Notes: generated by a model from the sequence alone, not told the origin. A stretch of 64,000 nucleotides of DNA from JAIOQJ01 sp963718635 (GCA_963718635.1 OY970367.1:2542001-2606000), one strand, 5' to 3'. Numbered from the stretch's first letter, positions 1-8,986 are shown. Made by a program: numbers and translations.

Positions 1-203
1 GGTTGGAGCGCACGTTCGTGACCAGCGTTCAAATTATGAACCCTCGCTCCACCCCGGCAAGCGGGGCGGCGGCGTGCCAGCGTTGGGCCGTTATCTAGCC
101 ACGAACGTGCGCTCCACCCCGGCAAGCGGGGTGGCGGCGAAGCCTAAACGAAGGGTGTTCTGGCCACGAACGTGCGCTCCACCCCGACAAGCGGGGTGGC
201 GGC
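1..203. repeat. Tandem palindromic repeat array, CCACCCCGGCAAGCGGGGTGG family
   Basis: Three copies of a GC-rich palindrome (core CCCCGGCAAGCGGGG), each in an imperfect 40-base block that includes ACGAACGT, recur at a period of about 65 bases. An inverted partial copy sits at the very start. The same family forms a four-copy cluster at 10774-11000, there in both orientations. It may extend beyond the window's left edge. Function unknown; it resembles REP-type intergenic repeats. Confidence 0.85.
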
Positions 204-269
204 GGATCCAACTGGAGAAGTTGTTTAATCCTGTATCCTAACTGCTTCCAACCTCAAAGGAATAACCCA

Positions 270-677
270 ATGCAAGTTCAACCCTACTTAGATTTCAGTG
301 GCCGTTGCGAAGAAGCCTTGGAGTTCTATCGCCGTGCCGTCGGCGCGGAAGTAACCATGATGATGCGGTACAACGAAAGCCCCGATCAAAGTATGATCAC
401 GCCCGGTGTCGGCGATAAGGTAATGCACGCCAGCTTCCGCATCGGCGACTCGACCGTGATGGGTTCGGATGGCCGCAACACAGGAACGGCGAAGTTTGAG
501 GGCATCTGCCTATCGCTGACGGTCGCCAACGAAGCCGATGCCAAACGCTACTTCGCTGCCTTGGGCGAAGGGGGCCAGGTGCATATGCCGTTGGCCAAGA
601 CGTTCTTCTCCCCAAGCTTTGGCATGCTCGCGGATCGCTTCGGCGTAGCGTGGATGATTTACGTCCACGCAGGCTGA
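270..677 (+). CDS. VOC family protein (PhnB/glyoxalase-like)
   Basis: A 135-residue single-domain protein opening with MQVQPYLDFSGRCEEALEFY, the usual start of PhnB-like members of the vicinal oxygen chelate superfamily. The closing segment (PSFGMLADRFGVAWMIYV) is also typical of that group. Members fold into paired beta-alpha-beta-beta-beta modules and are usually annotated as glyoxalase/bleomycin resistance or 3-demethylubiquinone methyltransferase-like, but the real substrate is rarely known. The ATG follows an AAGGAA stretch. It stands alone, convergent with the DUF2760 gene, so context does not narrow its role. Confidence 0.9.
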   Translation: MQVQPYLDFSGRCEEALEFYRRAVGAEVTMMMRYNESPDQSMITPGVGDKVMHASFRIGDSTVMGSDGRNTGTAKFEGICLSLTVANEADAKRYFAALGEGGQVHMPLAKTFFSPSFGMLADRFGVAWMIYVHAG

Positions 678-700
678 AACGTGCATCACGAAAAGCGCGT

Positions 701-1273
701 TCACGTGATTTCGACCTCGGCCGGCATCAACACGAACTCATCCTGCCCTTCGGGCGCTTTCGGTAGGTTAATCGACTTGGCCCGCCAGCCGGCATGTTCG
801 AGAATCCCCTTGAAGGGCGGTTGGCCGGTCACATTGCCCACGAGGCGAATGGCCGAGGGATCGAAGCCCGCTTGCACAGTGACTTGTCCCCCTTCCTGAT
901 TCGGCATCACAGGCTCCAGGGTTACGTGCTTCTTCAAGGTCGCTTGGGCCTTGGCGTGGATGTCGCGTACGGAGGCGCCGATCTGCTGGTCGTCGAACTG
1001 CTGGATGTTCTCCATCAGAAAATCGAGCAAGCGCGATTCACGCTGAAGCACCCCAAGCAAGCGCACCGGCTCAGCAGACGGCTTGGGCGGCGGCGGTGGA
1101 ACGAACAACTGCTCGAGACGGCCGGCAAAAGCTGCATCGGCGGCCGCCTTTTTCGCGACCTTGAAGCCCAAGTCCCGATTCGCTTTGCCGCCCGCTTGCA
1201 TCACGAGAATGGCATAGGCCGTGACTGCACCGACGATTAGACCTGCCGCCAGGCCGCCGAGAAACATTTCCAC
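701..1273 (-). CDS. DUF2760 domain-containing protein
   Basis: A 190-residue protein with one N-terminal membrane segment (residues 3-27, FLGGLAAGLIVGAVTAYAIL), a proline-rich linker (VPPPPPKPSAEP) and a conserved C-terminal domain. The phrases LLGVLQRESRLLDFLMENI and DQQIGASVRDIH, and an ending with an aromatic and proline-containing segment, fit DUF2760 as I know it. The biochemical role of that family is unknown. The single anchor suggests it is displayed on one face of the cytoplasmic membrane. Family assignment is from recognition, not a search. Confidence 0.8.
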   Translation of the reverse strand: MEMFLGGLAAGLIVGAVTAYAILVMQAGGKANRDLGFKVAKKAAADAAFAGRLEQLFVPPPPPKPSAEPVRLLGVLQRESRLLDFLMENIQQFDDQQIGASVRDIHAKAQATLKKHVTLEPVMPNQEGGQVTVQAGFDPSAIRLVGNVTGQPPFKGILEHAGWRAKSINLPKAPEGQDEFVLMPAEVEIT

Positions 1274-1410
1274 GTCGTTCTCCTTCTTCTTGCTTCGAGT
1301 CGATCATTGCACAAAAGATACGGAAATGGAGATTACTCTGCATCATCTTTTTGTCGAAGTCGCCGGTCCGGGTGCGCCAAGCAATTCTGGCAAAACGGAA
1401 GCTCGCCCTT

Positions 1411-1445
1411 CCCACCCTCCCCATGCAAAGCCAGGGGGAGGGTAA
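1411..1445. repeat. Imperfect palindrome, CCCTCCCC-GCAAAGCC-GGGGGAGGG family
   Basis: A short GC-rich imperfect palindrome in the otherwise featureless gap 1274-1641. Other copies lie at 13750-13780, 33696-33740, 33790-33828 and 36053-36094. Apart from it I see nothing supportable in this gap. Confidence 0.75.
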
Positions 1446-1641
1446 AACGGGCTCTGCGCTCTTTTCAACTATTTGCAGGAATCAGTTGGCGTACCCGGCG
1501 GGTCCACAAACGAGACAAAATCTCGGGCCTGGACGTTTACTTTAGGCCGCCCGGCTCGCGAAAAAGCACTCACCTCGCGCTTCTCAATCGCGGTTAAATC
1601 AACACAATGAACAAGTTGCCCGTGTCTTCTGCCGGAGGCCG

Positions 1642-3915
1642 ATGATGAGACTTTGCCTGTTCGCTGTTGCGTTAGTGTTAATGTCGTTAAACGGTCATGC
1701 CGTTGCCGCTGAAGCAGTTAAGCCAAACGTTGTGCTCATCTTGACCGACGACCAGGGTTACGGCGATCTTGGCTGCTATGGCGCGAAAGATATCAAGACG
1801 CCGAATATCGATCAACTGGCCGCTGAGGGGACGCGTTTTACCAGTTTCTATGTCGCGCAGCCTGTGTGTACCGCATCGCGAGCGGCTTTGTTGACCGGCT
1901 GTTATCCCAATCGCATTGGCCTCACCGGCGCCTTGAATCACACAAGCACTATCGGCATCAGCTCGAAGGAGACATTGCTTAGCCAATTGGCAAAGTCACA
2001 GGGCTACGCCACGGCTATTTACGGCAAATGGCATTTGGGTCATCATCCGCAATTCTTGCCGACGCGTCATGGCTTCGATGATTTTTGGGGCACTGTCTAC
2101 CCGAACGACAATGGCAAAGGGCATCCCGTTTTCAAAGGGTTGCCGCCGTTGCCTGTTTACGAGAACGAAGAAGTGGTCGAAGTCGATCCCGATCAAGCGC
2201 AATTCACCAAGCGGATTACGGAACGTTCCATCAAATTCATCGAGAAAAACAAAGACAAGCCGTTCTTTCTCTATGTGCCCCATATCATGCCGCACGTGCC
2301 CATTCACGCCTCGGCCAAGTTCAAAGGCACTAGCCAGCGCGGCCTCTATGGTGATGTGATCCAGGAACTCGACTGGTCGGTCGGTGAGATTTTGGCAACG
2401 CTCAAAAAGCATGGTCTCGAAGAAAATTCCATTGTGATCTACACCTCGGATAATGGACCATTTCTAAGCTACGGCAACCACGCAGGCTCATCGGGCCCCT
2501 TTCGCGGCGGCAAACTCACAACGTTCGAAGGCGGCGTGCGCGTGCCGGGCATCGTGCGTTGGCCGAACCATGTTCCCAAAGATCGCGTCATGGATGAACT
2601 CTTCACCACGATGGATCTGTTTGTCTGTCTCACCAAGTTCATGGGCGCGGAATTGCCAAAGTGGAAGATTGATGGGGAAGATTTACGGCCGCTGTTGCTG
2701 GGTGAGAAGGGCGCCAAGGGTCGGCGGACTTTCTGGTATTATTCGGGCAATGAACTTCATGCCATCCGCGTCGGCGATATTAAAACCCATTTGCCGCACC
2801 AATATCTGGAGGTTGCAGGTGAGCCAGGCAAGGATGGCAAGCCTTCCAACTTTGGCAAAACCAAAGCCGAGTCAATTGAACTGTCCGGCATTCGCGGCAT
2901 CGCCAGCAGGCACGGCTATCGAATCGAGAAATTCGCCAAATACACGCAGTTTGACTTAAAGAAGGATCCAGGTGAGACCAAGCCTACGGAGACTGTTGGG
3001 CCACTAGGGACCGATCTCTGTGAGGCGGTCGAAGCCGCCCTTCAAGACCTCGGCGATGGATTCATAAAGTGGACGTTGACTGGCCGAGATAATCGCCCAC
3101 CCGAAGACGCTCTGCCCAAGCTCCCCGAAGGCGTCAAAACGATTCGCAATCTCCAATACACCAACTGTGCCGGCGAGCGCAATATCCTTCTCGATCTCTA
3201 CTTGCCCGCCAAGGAGAGTGCCAAGCCGTTGCCGGTCGTCATGTACATTCACGGCGGCGGTTGGGCCAAAGGAAGCAAGGAAGATTGCCCGCTGCGTTGG
3301 CTGGCCGCCGAAGGTTATGCGGTTGCCAGTGTTGAATATCGGCTCGTTCCCGAAGCAAAGTGGCCGATGCCGATCGACGATTGCCGGGCTGCCGTGCGCT
3401 GGCTGCGCAGCAATGCCAAGAAGTACAATCTGGATGCCGAGCATATAGCCGCAGCGGGTCATTCAGCCGGCGGACATCTCTCGGCTTTGCTTGGCACGCT
3501 CGATGCGTCGAAGGATGAAGTCGTTTCAAGCCGAGTGCAAGCGGTGATTGATTACTTTGGACCCAGCGATCTGCTGACCATGCCGGCCAACAAGTCCGAG
3601 GCGGGCCAACGCGCCGAGGATCGGGTAGCCAAGATGCTCGGCGGGCCGATTGAGAAGAAAGCAACGCAGGCCAAAGAGGCAAGCGCTTTCTATCATGTGA
3701 CCCGCGACGAGCCGCCCTTTCTCATCATCCACGGCGAGCAAGACGCCATGGTGCTGCCCGACCAAAGTGAACGACTCCACGCGAAGTTGAAAGAAGCAGG
3801 CGTTTCCAGCGAGCTGCGCCTGATCAAAGGCGCCGGCCACGGCGGCAAAGAGTTCGACACTCCTGAGATTCGCGACGAGGTTCGCGAGTTCTTAAAGCGG
3901 AACTTGATGAGATAG
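1642..3915 (+). CDS. Secreted sulfatase fused to an alpha/beta-hydrolase esterase
   Basis: A 757-residue two-enzyme fusion with an N-terminal signal peptide (residues 1-23). Residues 27 to about 440 are an S1 sulfatase: metal-binding NVVLILTDDQGYGD, the formylglycine site CTASR with Cys76, and GKWHLG. A linker of about 70 residues leads to an alpha/beta hydrolase of the BD-FAE/acetyl-esterase type: oxyanion motif HGGGW near 536, nucleophile elbow GHSAGG with Ser near 608, Asp near 701 and His near 733. All catalytic residues are present in both halves. A plausible role is removal of sulfate and acyl groups from the same polysaccharide; this is inference. GGAGG precedes two adjacent ATGs (1642, 1645). 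Solo gene, convergent with the oxidoreductase. Confidence 0.93.
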   Translation: MMRLCLFAVALVLMSLNGHAVAAEAVKPNVVLILTDDQGYGDLGCYGAKDIKTPNIDQLAAEGTRFTSFYVAQPVCTASRAALLTGCYPNRIGLTGALNHTSTIGISSKETLLSQLAKSQGYATAIYGKWHLGHHPQFLPTRHGFDDFWGTVYPNDNGKGHPVFKGLPPLPVYENEEVVEVDPDQAQFTKRITERSIKFIEKNKDKPFFLYVPHIMPHVPIHASAKFKGTSQRGLYGDVIQELDWSVGEILATLKKHGLEENSIVIYTSDNGPFLSYGNHAGSSGPFRGGKLTTFEGGVRVPGIVRWPNHVPKDRVMDELFTTMDLFVCLTKFMGAELPKWKIDGEDLRPLLLGEKGAKGRRTFWYYSGNELHAIRVGDIKTHLPHQYLEVAGEPGKDGKPSNFGKTKAESIELSGIRGIASRHGYRIEKFAKYTQFDLKKDPGETKPTETVGPLGTDLCEAVEAALQDLGDGFIKWTLTGRDNRPPEDALPKLPEGVKTIRNLQYTNCAGERNILLDLYLPAKESAKPLPVVMYIHGGGWAKGSKEDCPLRWLAAEGYAVASVEYRLVPEAKWPMPIDDCRAAVRWLRSNAKKYNLDAEHIAAAGHSAGGHLSALLGTLDASKDEVVSSRVQAVIDYFGPSDLLTMPANKSEAGQRAEDRVAKMLGGPIEKKATQAKEASAFYHVTRDEPPFLIIHGEQDAMVLPDQSERLHAKLKEAGVSSELRLIKGAGHGGKEFDTPEIRDEVREFLKRNLMR

Positions 3916-3936
3916 TCGCCGATACAAGCTAAGTCG

Positions 3937-3958
3937 CAATTACCGAATGCGGCAATTG
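3937..3958. terminator. Possible hairpin between convergent genes
   Basis: A nine-base stem with one mismatch and a four-base loop lies between the convergent sulfatase and oxidoreductase genes. There is no clear T-run, so it is a weak terminator candidate. Confidence 0.35.
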
Positions 3959-3998
3959 AAATAATTCTTTGAGCTGTCCCCAAATTTGATGCTTCCGA

Positions 3999-5093
3999 CT
4001 ACGCCGCGGCTGCACGGCGTTCGGTTTCAAAGAGGGCGCCGAGCGGGGGAGGTACGCCGTGGACTCCCAAGGCGCTCATATCGCTTTCGCCATTCCAGGC
4101 ATGAACGCTAATGCAGGCGAGGATGCGCTCGGCAAGGGCCAAGGCATCGCGGCCGTTTTCGCCAGTAACGCGAGGCTTTCGCCCGGTGCGGACGCACTGG
4201 ATGAAGTGCTTCAATTCGCTGGTTAGCTGGTCGCCGCGGCCGCAATCGAGCTCGAGCGTGTGCAAGTGCTTGCCAAAAATTTCATCCTTCAGCGCTGCCT
4301 TCTTGGCAAGATCGAGCTTCTCGGTCTGCAGGCCATGATGGCGGAGTTCCTTGGACGGCTGCACCAACAGGAGTTTTTTGGTGACGAAATCGATTCCGGC
4401 ATAGCCCTCCGGCGCCGAGACGCGCAAGCGCCGTTTCGGCTGCTGGCTGACCCGGCTGGCCGTGACGTGGGCGACGCAGCCGTTTTCGAAAATGAGCCGG
4501 GCGTTGACGACATCTTCATGGCCGCCAAAGACCGATAGCCCGAGCGCTTCCACATGCTTCACCGGCGCATCGGCCAGCGTGAGCAACAGGTCGAGATCGT
4601 GGATCATGAGATCGAGAACGACGCCGATGTCGGTCGAACGGCCGGTGAAGGGGCCATGCCGTTCGCTTTCAACGAACTTCGGCTGCATCGGCCGGCTGAC
4701 CAGTTCTTCAAAGGCCGGGTTGAAACGTTCGATATGCCCAACTTGAAGCGGTGCGCCATGAGCTTGGGCGACATCGATCAGGTCATCGGCTTCGGCTACT
4801 GTCGTCGCGATCGGCTTTTCAACGAGAACGGGAACGCCGCGCTCGAGAAAACGCTTGGCGACGGCATGATGATAGATAGTAGGCACCACGACGGTGACGG
4901 CATCGACGCGATCGGCGAGTTCGTCCAAGTCCGAGACGGCGGTTGTGCCGCAGCGCTCGGCGATGAGCCGAGCTTGTTCGGCACTGACGTCGGAGACGGC
5001 CACGAGGTCGACATCCGCCAGGCCAGCCAGTATTCGGGCATGTTCCTTGCCCAAGTGGCCGACCCCGATAACAGCCATCCGTAACCGGTTCAT
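3999..5093 (-). CDS. Gfo/Idh/MocA family oxidoreductase, possibly acting on lipid A sugar
   Basis: A 364-residue NAD(P)-dependent oxidoreductase. The Rossmann fold starts MAVIGVGHLGKEHARIL, followed by the family's EKP motif (VLVEKPIA) and the substrate-domain segment VGHIERFNPAFEEL. GAGGGG lies five bases before the ATG. It directly follows lpxC (63-base gap) and ompH on the same strand. In other bacteria a relative, GnnA, oxidises UDP-GlcNAc at C3 for amide-linked lipid A and lies next to lpx genes. A GnnA-like role here is inferred from context only; no partner aminotransferase (gnnB) is visible. The generic family call is firm, the substrate is not. Confidence 0.9.
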   Translation of the reverse strand: MNRLRMAVIGVGHLGKEHARILAGLADVDLVAVSDVSAEQARLIAERCGTTAVSDLDELADRVDAVTVVVPTIYHHAVAKRFLERGVPVLVEKPIATTVAEADDLIDVAQAHGAPLQVGHIERFNPAFEELVSRPMQPKFVESERHGPFTGRSTDIGVVLDLMIHDLDLLLTLADAPVKHVEALGLSVFGGHEDVVNARLIFENGCVAHVTASRVSQQPKRRLRVSAPEGYAGIDFVTKKLLLVQPSKELRHHGLQTEKLDLAKKAALKDEIFGKHLHTLELDCGRGDQLTSELKHFIQCVRTGRKPRVTGENGRDALALAERILACISVHAWNGESDMSALGVHGVPPPLGALFETERRAAAA

Positions 5094-5155
5094 CCGGTCC
5101 CCTCTTCATCCATGAGTTGTCGATACACGCCACATTCCTTGTCGCGTGTCATTCA

Positions 5156-6046
5156 TCAAGCAGCCAGTCGCAGTGGAGCGGGCAGGCCATTCTTGCGAGC
5201 CAAGCCGGCCAAAGTTTTCGCCATCTCCACATTCAGCGGATGCCCCGAGCGATAGGCGACCAATCTTCCGGAGAGGTTCAAACCGCTCAAGCAGAGATCG
5301 CCGATGAGGTCGAGAATTTTGTGCCGAGCCGGCTCATTGGGCCGGCGTAGTTCGTTGTCGATCGGGCCGCGCGGGCCAAAGACCAACAATTCGCGATGAG
5401 TCAAATGCTTGCCCACGCCCTGGCGTTGGAGCTCTAAGGCTTCTTCGGCTAGAACGAACGTCCGGGATGAAGCGATTTCGCCTCGGTAATTTTCGGGAGT
5501 AATTGTTTCAGTGTGTGCTTGCGGCACAATGGGAGAGTGTGGCCCGTAATCGAGCAAGTAACTGATGCGGAATTCTTCGTCGTCTGCCGGGAAAAAACTA
5601 AGCGAAGCCCCGCCGCGCTGGACGATAACCGGCTCGCGCGTCGACCAGATCGGACGAGGCACTGTCTGTAGCACCACTCCGCCTTCCAGAAGCGCTTCAA
5701 CAAACCCTGCAGCGGAACCATCGAGTCCAGGCGGTTCCGGCCCATCGAGTTCAACCAGGCAATTATCGATGCGCATGCCGGCAAGGGCTGATAACGCATG
5801 TTCCACGAGCGTAACTTGATTGGCGCCACGGCCAAGCGTCGTCCGCCGTTGGGTGTTTGAGACCGCATCGGCGCGAGCGGCGATCGGCTCTGCCTTGCGC
5901 AAATCCGTTCGCAGGAACTCGATGCCGTTGTCGGCGCCGGCCGGATTGAATCGGAGCGTCACTGGACAACCTGTAATGAAGCCCAGACCTGCAATTTCCA
6001 CCGAACGCGCCAAGGTGCGTTGCGGGCGATGACCAGTCTCAATCAC
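5156..6046 (-). CDS. lpxC: UDP-3-O-acyl-N-acetylglucosamine deacetylase
   Basis: This zinc enzyme performs the committed step of lipid A synthesis. The open frame runs further upstream, but homology begins only at a GTG at 6046 (VIETGHRPQRTLARSVEI), giving 296 residues, the normal length. Zinc ligands are visible: His83 in TLVEH, His242 and Asp246 in RHKILDLIGD. The catalytic His269 lies in SGHPLN, and DGSAAGF is also conserved. The region 6047-6246 upstream is a palindromic repeat, not protein. Its place between ompH and a Gfo/Idh oxidoreductase makes an envelope gene group and implies an LPS-bearing outer membrane. Confidence 0.95.
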   Translation of the reverse strand: MIETGHRPQRTLARSVEIAGLGFITGCPVTLRFNPAGADNGIEFLRTDLRKAEPIAARADAVSNTQRRTTLGRGANQVTLVEHALSALAGMRIDNCLVELDGPEPPGLDGSAAGFVEALLEGGVVLQTVPRPIWSTREPVIVQRGGASLSFFPADDEEFRISYLLDYGPHSPIVPQAHTETITPENYRGEIASSRTFVLAEEALELQRQGVGKHLTHRELLVFGPRGPIDNELRRPNEPARHKILDLIGDLCLSGLNLSGRLVAYRSGHPLNVEMAKTLAGLARKNGLPAPLRLAA

Positions 6047-6113
6047 GTCTAAGTTCTCTTTGAGGGTGAACCGATTAGGCGAGCCGGGGGTGCGCGAACG
6101 ATTTCTGGCGAAT

Positions 6114-6185
6114 CTGGCGAGCGGCGTGGCGTAAGCCCGCCGTGGTTCCGAACACACGGCGGGCTTACGCCACGCCGCTCGCCAG
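6114..6185. repeat. Large perfect-arm inverted repeat (GGCGAGCGGCGTGGCG family)
   Basis: Arms of about 30 bases pair around a short GTTCCGAAC-type loop, between ompH and lpxC. A near-identical copy occupies 27945-28014. Such a hairpin could act as a terminator or mRNA stabiliser inside the group, but it behaves like a dispersed repeat. Confidence 0.9.
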
Positions 6186-6246
6186 AATCTGTTGGTGCAA
6201 CCGTGAGCCGAGCAGCGAATGCTGCCGGGTGTTTCACAGAACCCAT

Positions 6247-6963
6247 TTACTGCTTGCCGCCGACCGGAGTGATGGTTCCACCCATCGGCGCCGGTGTCGG
6301 CGCAGCCGACAGGCCGGCAGAAGGCGGGGCGGGGTGGCGTCGGTTCAAGGTCACGATCACGACATCGGTGATGTCCATGCCGCGATGGTAGAAGGGGATC
6401 AAGGCAGGCGATTGCAACTTCAGTTGCGCCACGGCCGGCTTCTTGTCGTCCTCGGCATTGCTGGCATCGGGGAAGCACATCACCAGATCCAGATTGTTGG
6501 TGACGGCGATATCGTTGATGACCGCTTTGATGTTCTGATAGACTTCGACGATCGTGTGATCGGTCAGGTCGCCCAAAACGCGCTTTGCCTGCTCTTGCAG
6601 ATCTTCGAGCTGGCGATTCAACGCAATCGCTTCCTTCTGCAATTTCTCTTTCTCAGCAGGAACTTGGCTGTTTTGAATTTGACGGCTGATGGCGGCCAGC
6701 TTCTCGCTGAGCGGCCGTGCCGTATCGACGTACTCCTGGCGTTTCTTGGTGATGCCGGAGCCGTCTGCGTTCGCTTTGTTGAATTCGCGCAGCACCTTAG
6801 CGATGTTCACCAGCGCAATGCGCGGGCGTGCAGGTTGCGAAGCGGCGGCCGGCGCCGGAGCAGCCGCAGGCGCGGCGGGCGCTTGAGCGTTTGCTGAACC
6901 ATCGAGCCAAAGCAACACGCCACAAGCGGCGGCCGCGGTCAGGCCTAGCAATGTCTTCTTCAC
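6247..6963 (-). CDS. OmpH/Skp family periplasmic chaperone
   Basis: A 238-residue secreted protein. Start chosen at the GTG at 6963, eight bases after GAGGAG, giving a signal peptide KKTLLGLTAAAACGVLLWL and an Ala/Pro-rich stretch. The mature part begins RIALVNIAKVLREF, the beta strand that opens Skp, followed by a long helical hairpin (about residues 85-150, rich in K, E, Q and L) and a closing segment NNLDLVMCFPD. Skp-type chaperones hold unfolded outer-membrane proteins in the periplasm. It heads the ompH - lpxC - oxidoreductase group. The C-terminus carries an unusual Pro/Gly-rich tail. Confidence 0.88.
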   Translation of the reverse strand: MKKTLLGLTAAAACGVLLWLDGSANAQAPAAPAAAPAPAAASQPARPRIALVNIAKVLREFNKANADGSGITKKRQEYVDTARPLSEKLAAISRQIQNSQVPAEKEKLQKEAIALNRQLEDLQEQAKRVLGDLTDHTIVEVYQNIKAVINDIAVTNNLDLVMCFPDASNAEDDKKPAVAQLKLQSPALIPFYHRGMDITDVVIVTLNRRHPAPPSAGLSAAPTPAPMGGTITPVGGKQ

Positions 6964-7178
6964 CGTACTCACTCCTCTATCCCTGAGGTATCGGCCGTGG
7001 TTTGCGTAGCCCCCTCCGACGGCCTGGCGAGGCGCAAACCGGACCGCGTCCGTCGCCACCCCTCCGTTGACTGAGCAGGCGTTTCTAACCCATCCTTCTT
7101 GCCGGGTCAATCCGAACTGGTGTGAAGCTTACACCCCGCGCTACCGCTCCCTCACTACGGTCCCGGCTCTGCCTGCAC

Positions 7179-7372
7179 CTCGTTTGACGCTCCGCGTCGA
7201 ACGTCTTAATCGACGCTCTGCGTCGATAAGACGTTCACCGAATTGCCAAAAATTCCGTTGGAGAAGCTGACGACGCAGAGCGTCGATTAGGACGTTCGAC
7301 GCGGAGCGTCAAACGAGGGATAACGACGCAGAGCGTCGATTAGGACGTTCGACGCGGAGCGTCAAACGAGGG
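7179..7372. repeat. Cluster of GACGCTCTGCGTCGAACGTC palindromes
   Basis: Several direct and inverted copies of a GACGCTCTGCGTC / GACGCAGAGCGTC element, separated by TTAATCGA or AAACGAGG motifs. The same family occurs at 37154-37296, 45779-45830 and 51843-51971. It lies in a gene-free stretch (6964-8065) upstream of ompH. Confidence 0.88.
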
Positions 7373-7384
7373 ATGAATTTCGCA

Positions 7385-7960
7385 TTTCCATTTCAAGCGC
7401 CCCTAAGCTAGTCTGTCCGCTGCGCCGAGCCGGGAACCCGACAGCTTATGCCGGCGGCTCGTCAGAGAAGGTGGGGCCGATGCGGCAGGTTCGCAGCTGA
7501 TTCTCTCGTGCGACCAACTGCGAACGGGCAGTCGCTTCTGAAAAAATTCCAGAAGCGTAAAGCCGGGAAAATCGTGGCAACGCGCGGGCGGTTTTGTTTC
7601 CAGACGCGCGAGCGACGGGTTCGAGAGACGCGACGGCAACGGAGATAGTCGCCTTTCGTGGGAGCGAAAGGTGACTCTGAAGGGTTTCCCCCGACCCTTC
7701 AGGAAATATTTCCTGAAGGGCCTTTCCAATTAAATCGTGGGAAAACGCGCGATGACTTTTCAAACTTCCGTAGCACAAGCGTCTCGCTTGTGCGTTGCTC
7801 AAACGAACGACGCTCAATCGCTCGTCATTCTGAAACGACCGCCTTCTGGAAATATTTCCAGAAGGCACTTTGTGAGAAAATCGTGGGAAAACGCCCGGGG
7901 GGAATGCGGAATTCGGATTTCGGATTGCGGAATGAAGAATAGTCAAACACGAGTCGTTCA
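7385..7960. repeat. Mosaic repeat cluster with GGAAATATTTCC palindromes
   Basis: The cluster starts with a boundary motif (AAGCGCCCCTAAGCT at about 7396). It contains one decayed and two well-kept copies of a unit made of a CCTTC-GGAAATATTTCC-type palindrome and, 15-30 bases on, GTGGGAAAACGC. It closes with GGAATGCGGAATTCGG and GGAATGAAGAATAG. Open frames here are artefacts of the repeats. Related clusters lie at 29128-29735 and 45735-46580. Confidence 0.85.
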
Positions 7961-8065
7961 TGGCGAACTCGTGATTGACTAAAATTCAATCGGCAAGTAT
8001 GAGCAATTTTTCAATAGCTGCCGACAAACGGCAAACCAAGTCGTTGACTCAGTAAGGGGAAATCG

Positions 8066-8971
8066 ATGCTGAAATCTGCCGTATGCACCCAGGCATCAAT
8101 GATGTCCGAACAATTCAAGCAGTGGCAACGGCAGTTCGGCCCGACTCTAGCCAAACGTGGGTTGATTGATGGTGAAGGCAACTGCTTTATGCATCGAAAG
8201 CTTTGGGAATGGTGCTTCATCGCCCAGGCGCTTGATGAGCGGGGGATATTGCGTCCAGGCCGGCGCGGGCTTGGGTTTGCCGTCGGCAAGGAACCTCTTT
8301 CAGCGCTATTTGCCGGCAAAGGCTGCAAGATTCTGGCGACCGATCTCGATTCGGGCGAAGCGGCCGAAAAAGGCTGGATCTCCACCGACCAGCACGGAGC
8401 TTCACTCGATGCCGTGAACGAAGACCGCCTCATTGATCATGAGCTCTTTCGCCGCCAAGTCGAGTTTCAGTTTGTCGATATGAATGCCATTCCAGATGAC
8501 CTGCTGGATGGCGCCTTTGATTTCGTTTGGTCGAGTTGCTCATTCGAACATCTTGGTTCGCTTCGGCACGGGCTGCAATTCGTTCTGAATGCGATGGCCT
8601 GTTTGAAGCCGGGCGGGATTGCGGTGCACACCACAGAATTCAATGTGTCATCCGACACAGATACGATTGATTCCGGGCCGACGGTGCTCTACCGCCGCTG
8701 CGATTTGGAATGGCTGGCCGCTCAGCTCGAGCGTGAGGGGCACAGCCTTGATCTAGATTGGACAATGGGCGCTCTCGCCGCTGATACGACCGTCGATGTG
8801 CCGCCGTACAAAAGCGACCCTCACTTGAAATTACAACTGGGTAAATACGTGACAACAAGCGCCGGACTCGTCGTCACGAAGAATGCAGTTAGAAGCCATC
8901 GGCGCCGGCCACTGAATCGGTTGCTGCGCCGTTTGAACGCATTGTTAAAAGTGCGGAGTGCTGCCCACTAA
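8066..8971 (+). CDS. Class I SAM-dependent methyltransferase domain protein
   Basis: A 301-residue protein with a Rossmann-type methyltransferase core. A glycine-containing loop (GLGFAVGKEPL, about 68-78) precedes ILATDLDSGEAAEKGW, the acidic strand that binds the SAM ribose. FQFVDMNAIPDDLLDGAFDFVWSSCSFEHLG gives motifs II/III, and LKPGGIAVHTTEFN is the classic post-motif strand. The last 80 residues are basic and variable. Substrate unknown; relatives are often near surface-polysaccharide genes, but no such context exists here. AGGGGA precedes the ATG. Isolated between repeat blocks. Confidence 0.82.
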   Translation: MLKSAVCTQASMMSEQFKQWQRQFGPTLAKRGLIDGEGNCFMHRKLWEWCFIAQALDERGILRPGRRGLGFAVGKEPLSALFAGKGCKILATDLDSGEAAEKGWISTDQHGASLDAVNEDRLIDHELFRRQVEFQFVDMNAIPDDLLDGAFDFVWSSCSFEHLGSLRHGLQFVLNAMACLKPGGIAVHTTEFNVSSDTDTIDSGPTVLYRRCDLEWLAAQLEREGHSLDLDWTMGALAADTTVDVPPYKSDPHLKLQLGKYVTTSAGLVVTKNAVRSHRRRPLNRLLRRLNALLKVRSAAH

Positions 8972-8986
8972 TCGCCAGGTGGGTAA

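Noticed and set aside
1..203. CRISPR array
   Set aside because: Only three copies, each itself a GC-rich palindrome, differing between copies; the family occurs elsewhere in both orientations and no cas gene is present.
6047..6478. N-terminal extension of LpxC to 440 residues
   Set aside because: The extra 144 residues translate the inverted repeat and the 3' part of ompH; LpxC homology and usual length start at the GTG at 6046.
7403..7961. Protein-coding frames on both strands
   Set aside because: They run through repeat units, and similar peptides appear wherever the same repeats occur (29.3-29.6 kb, 45.8-46.2 kb).
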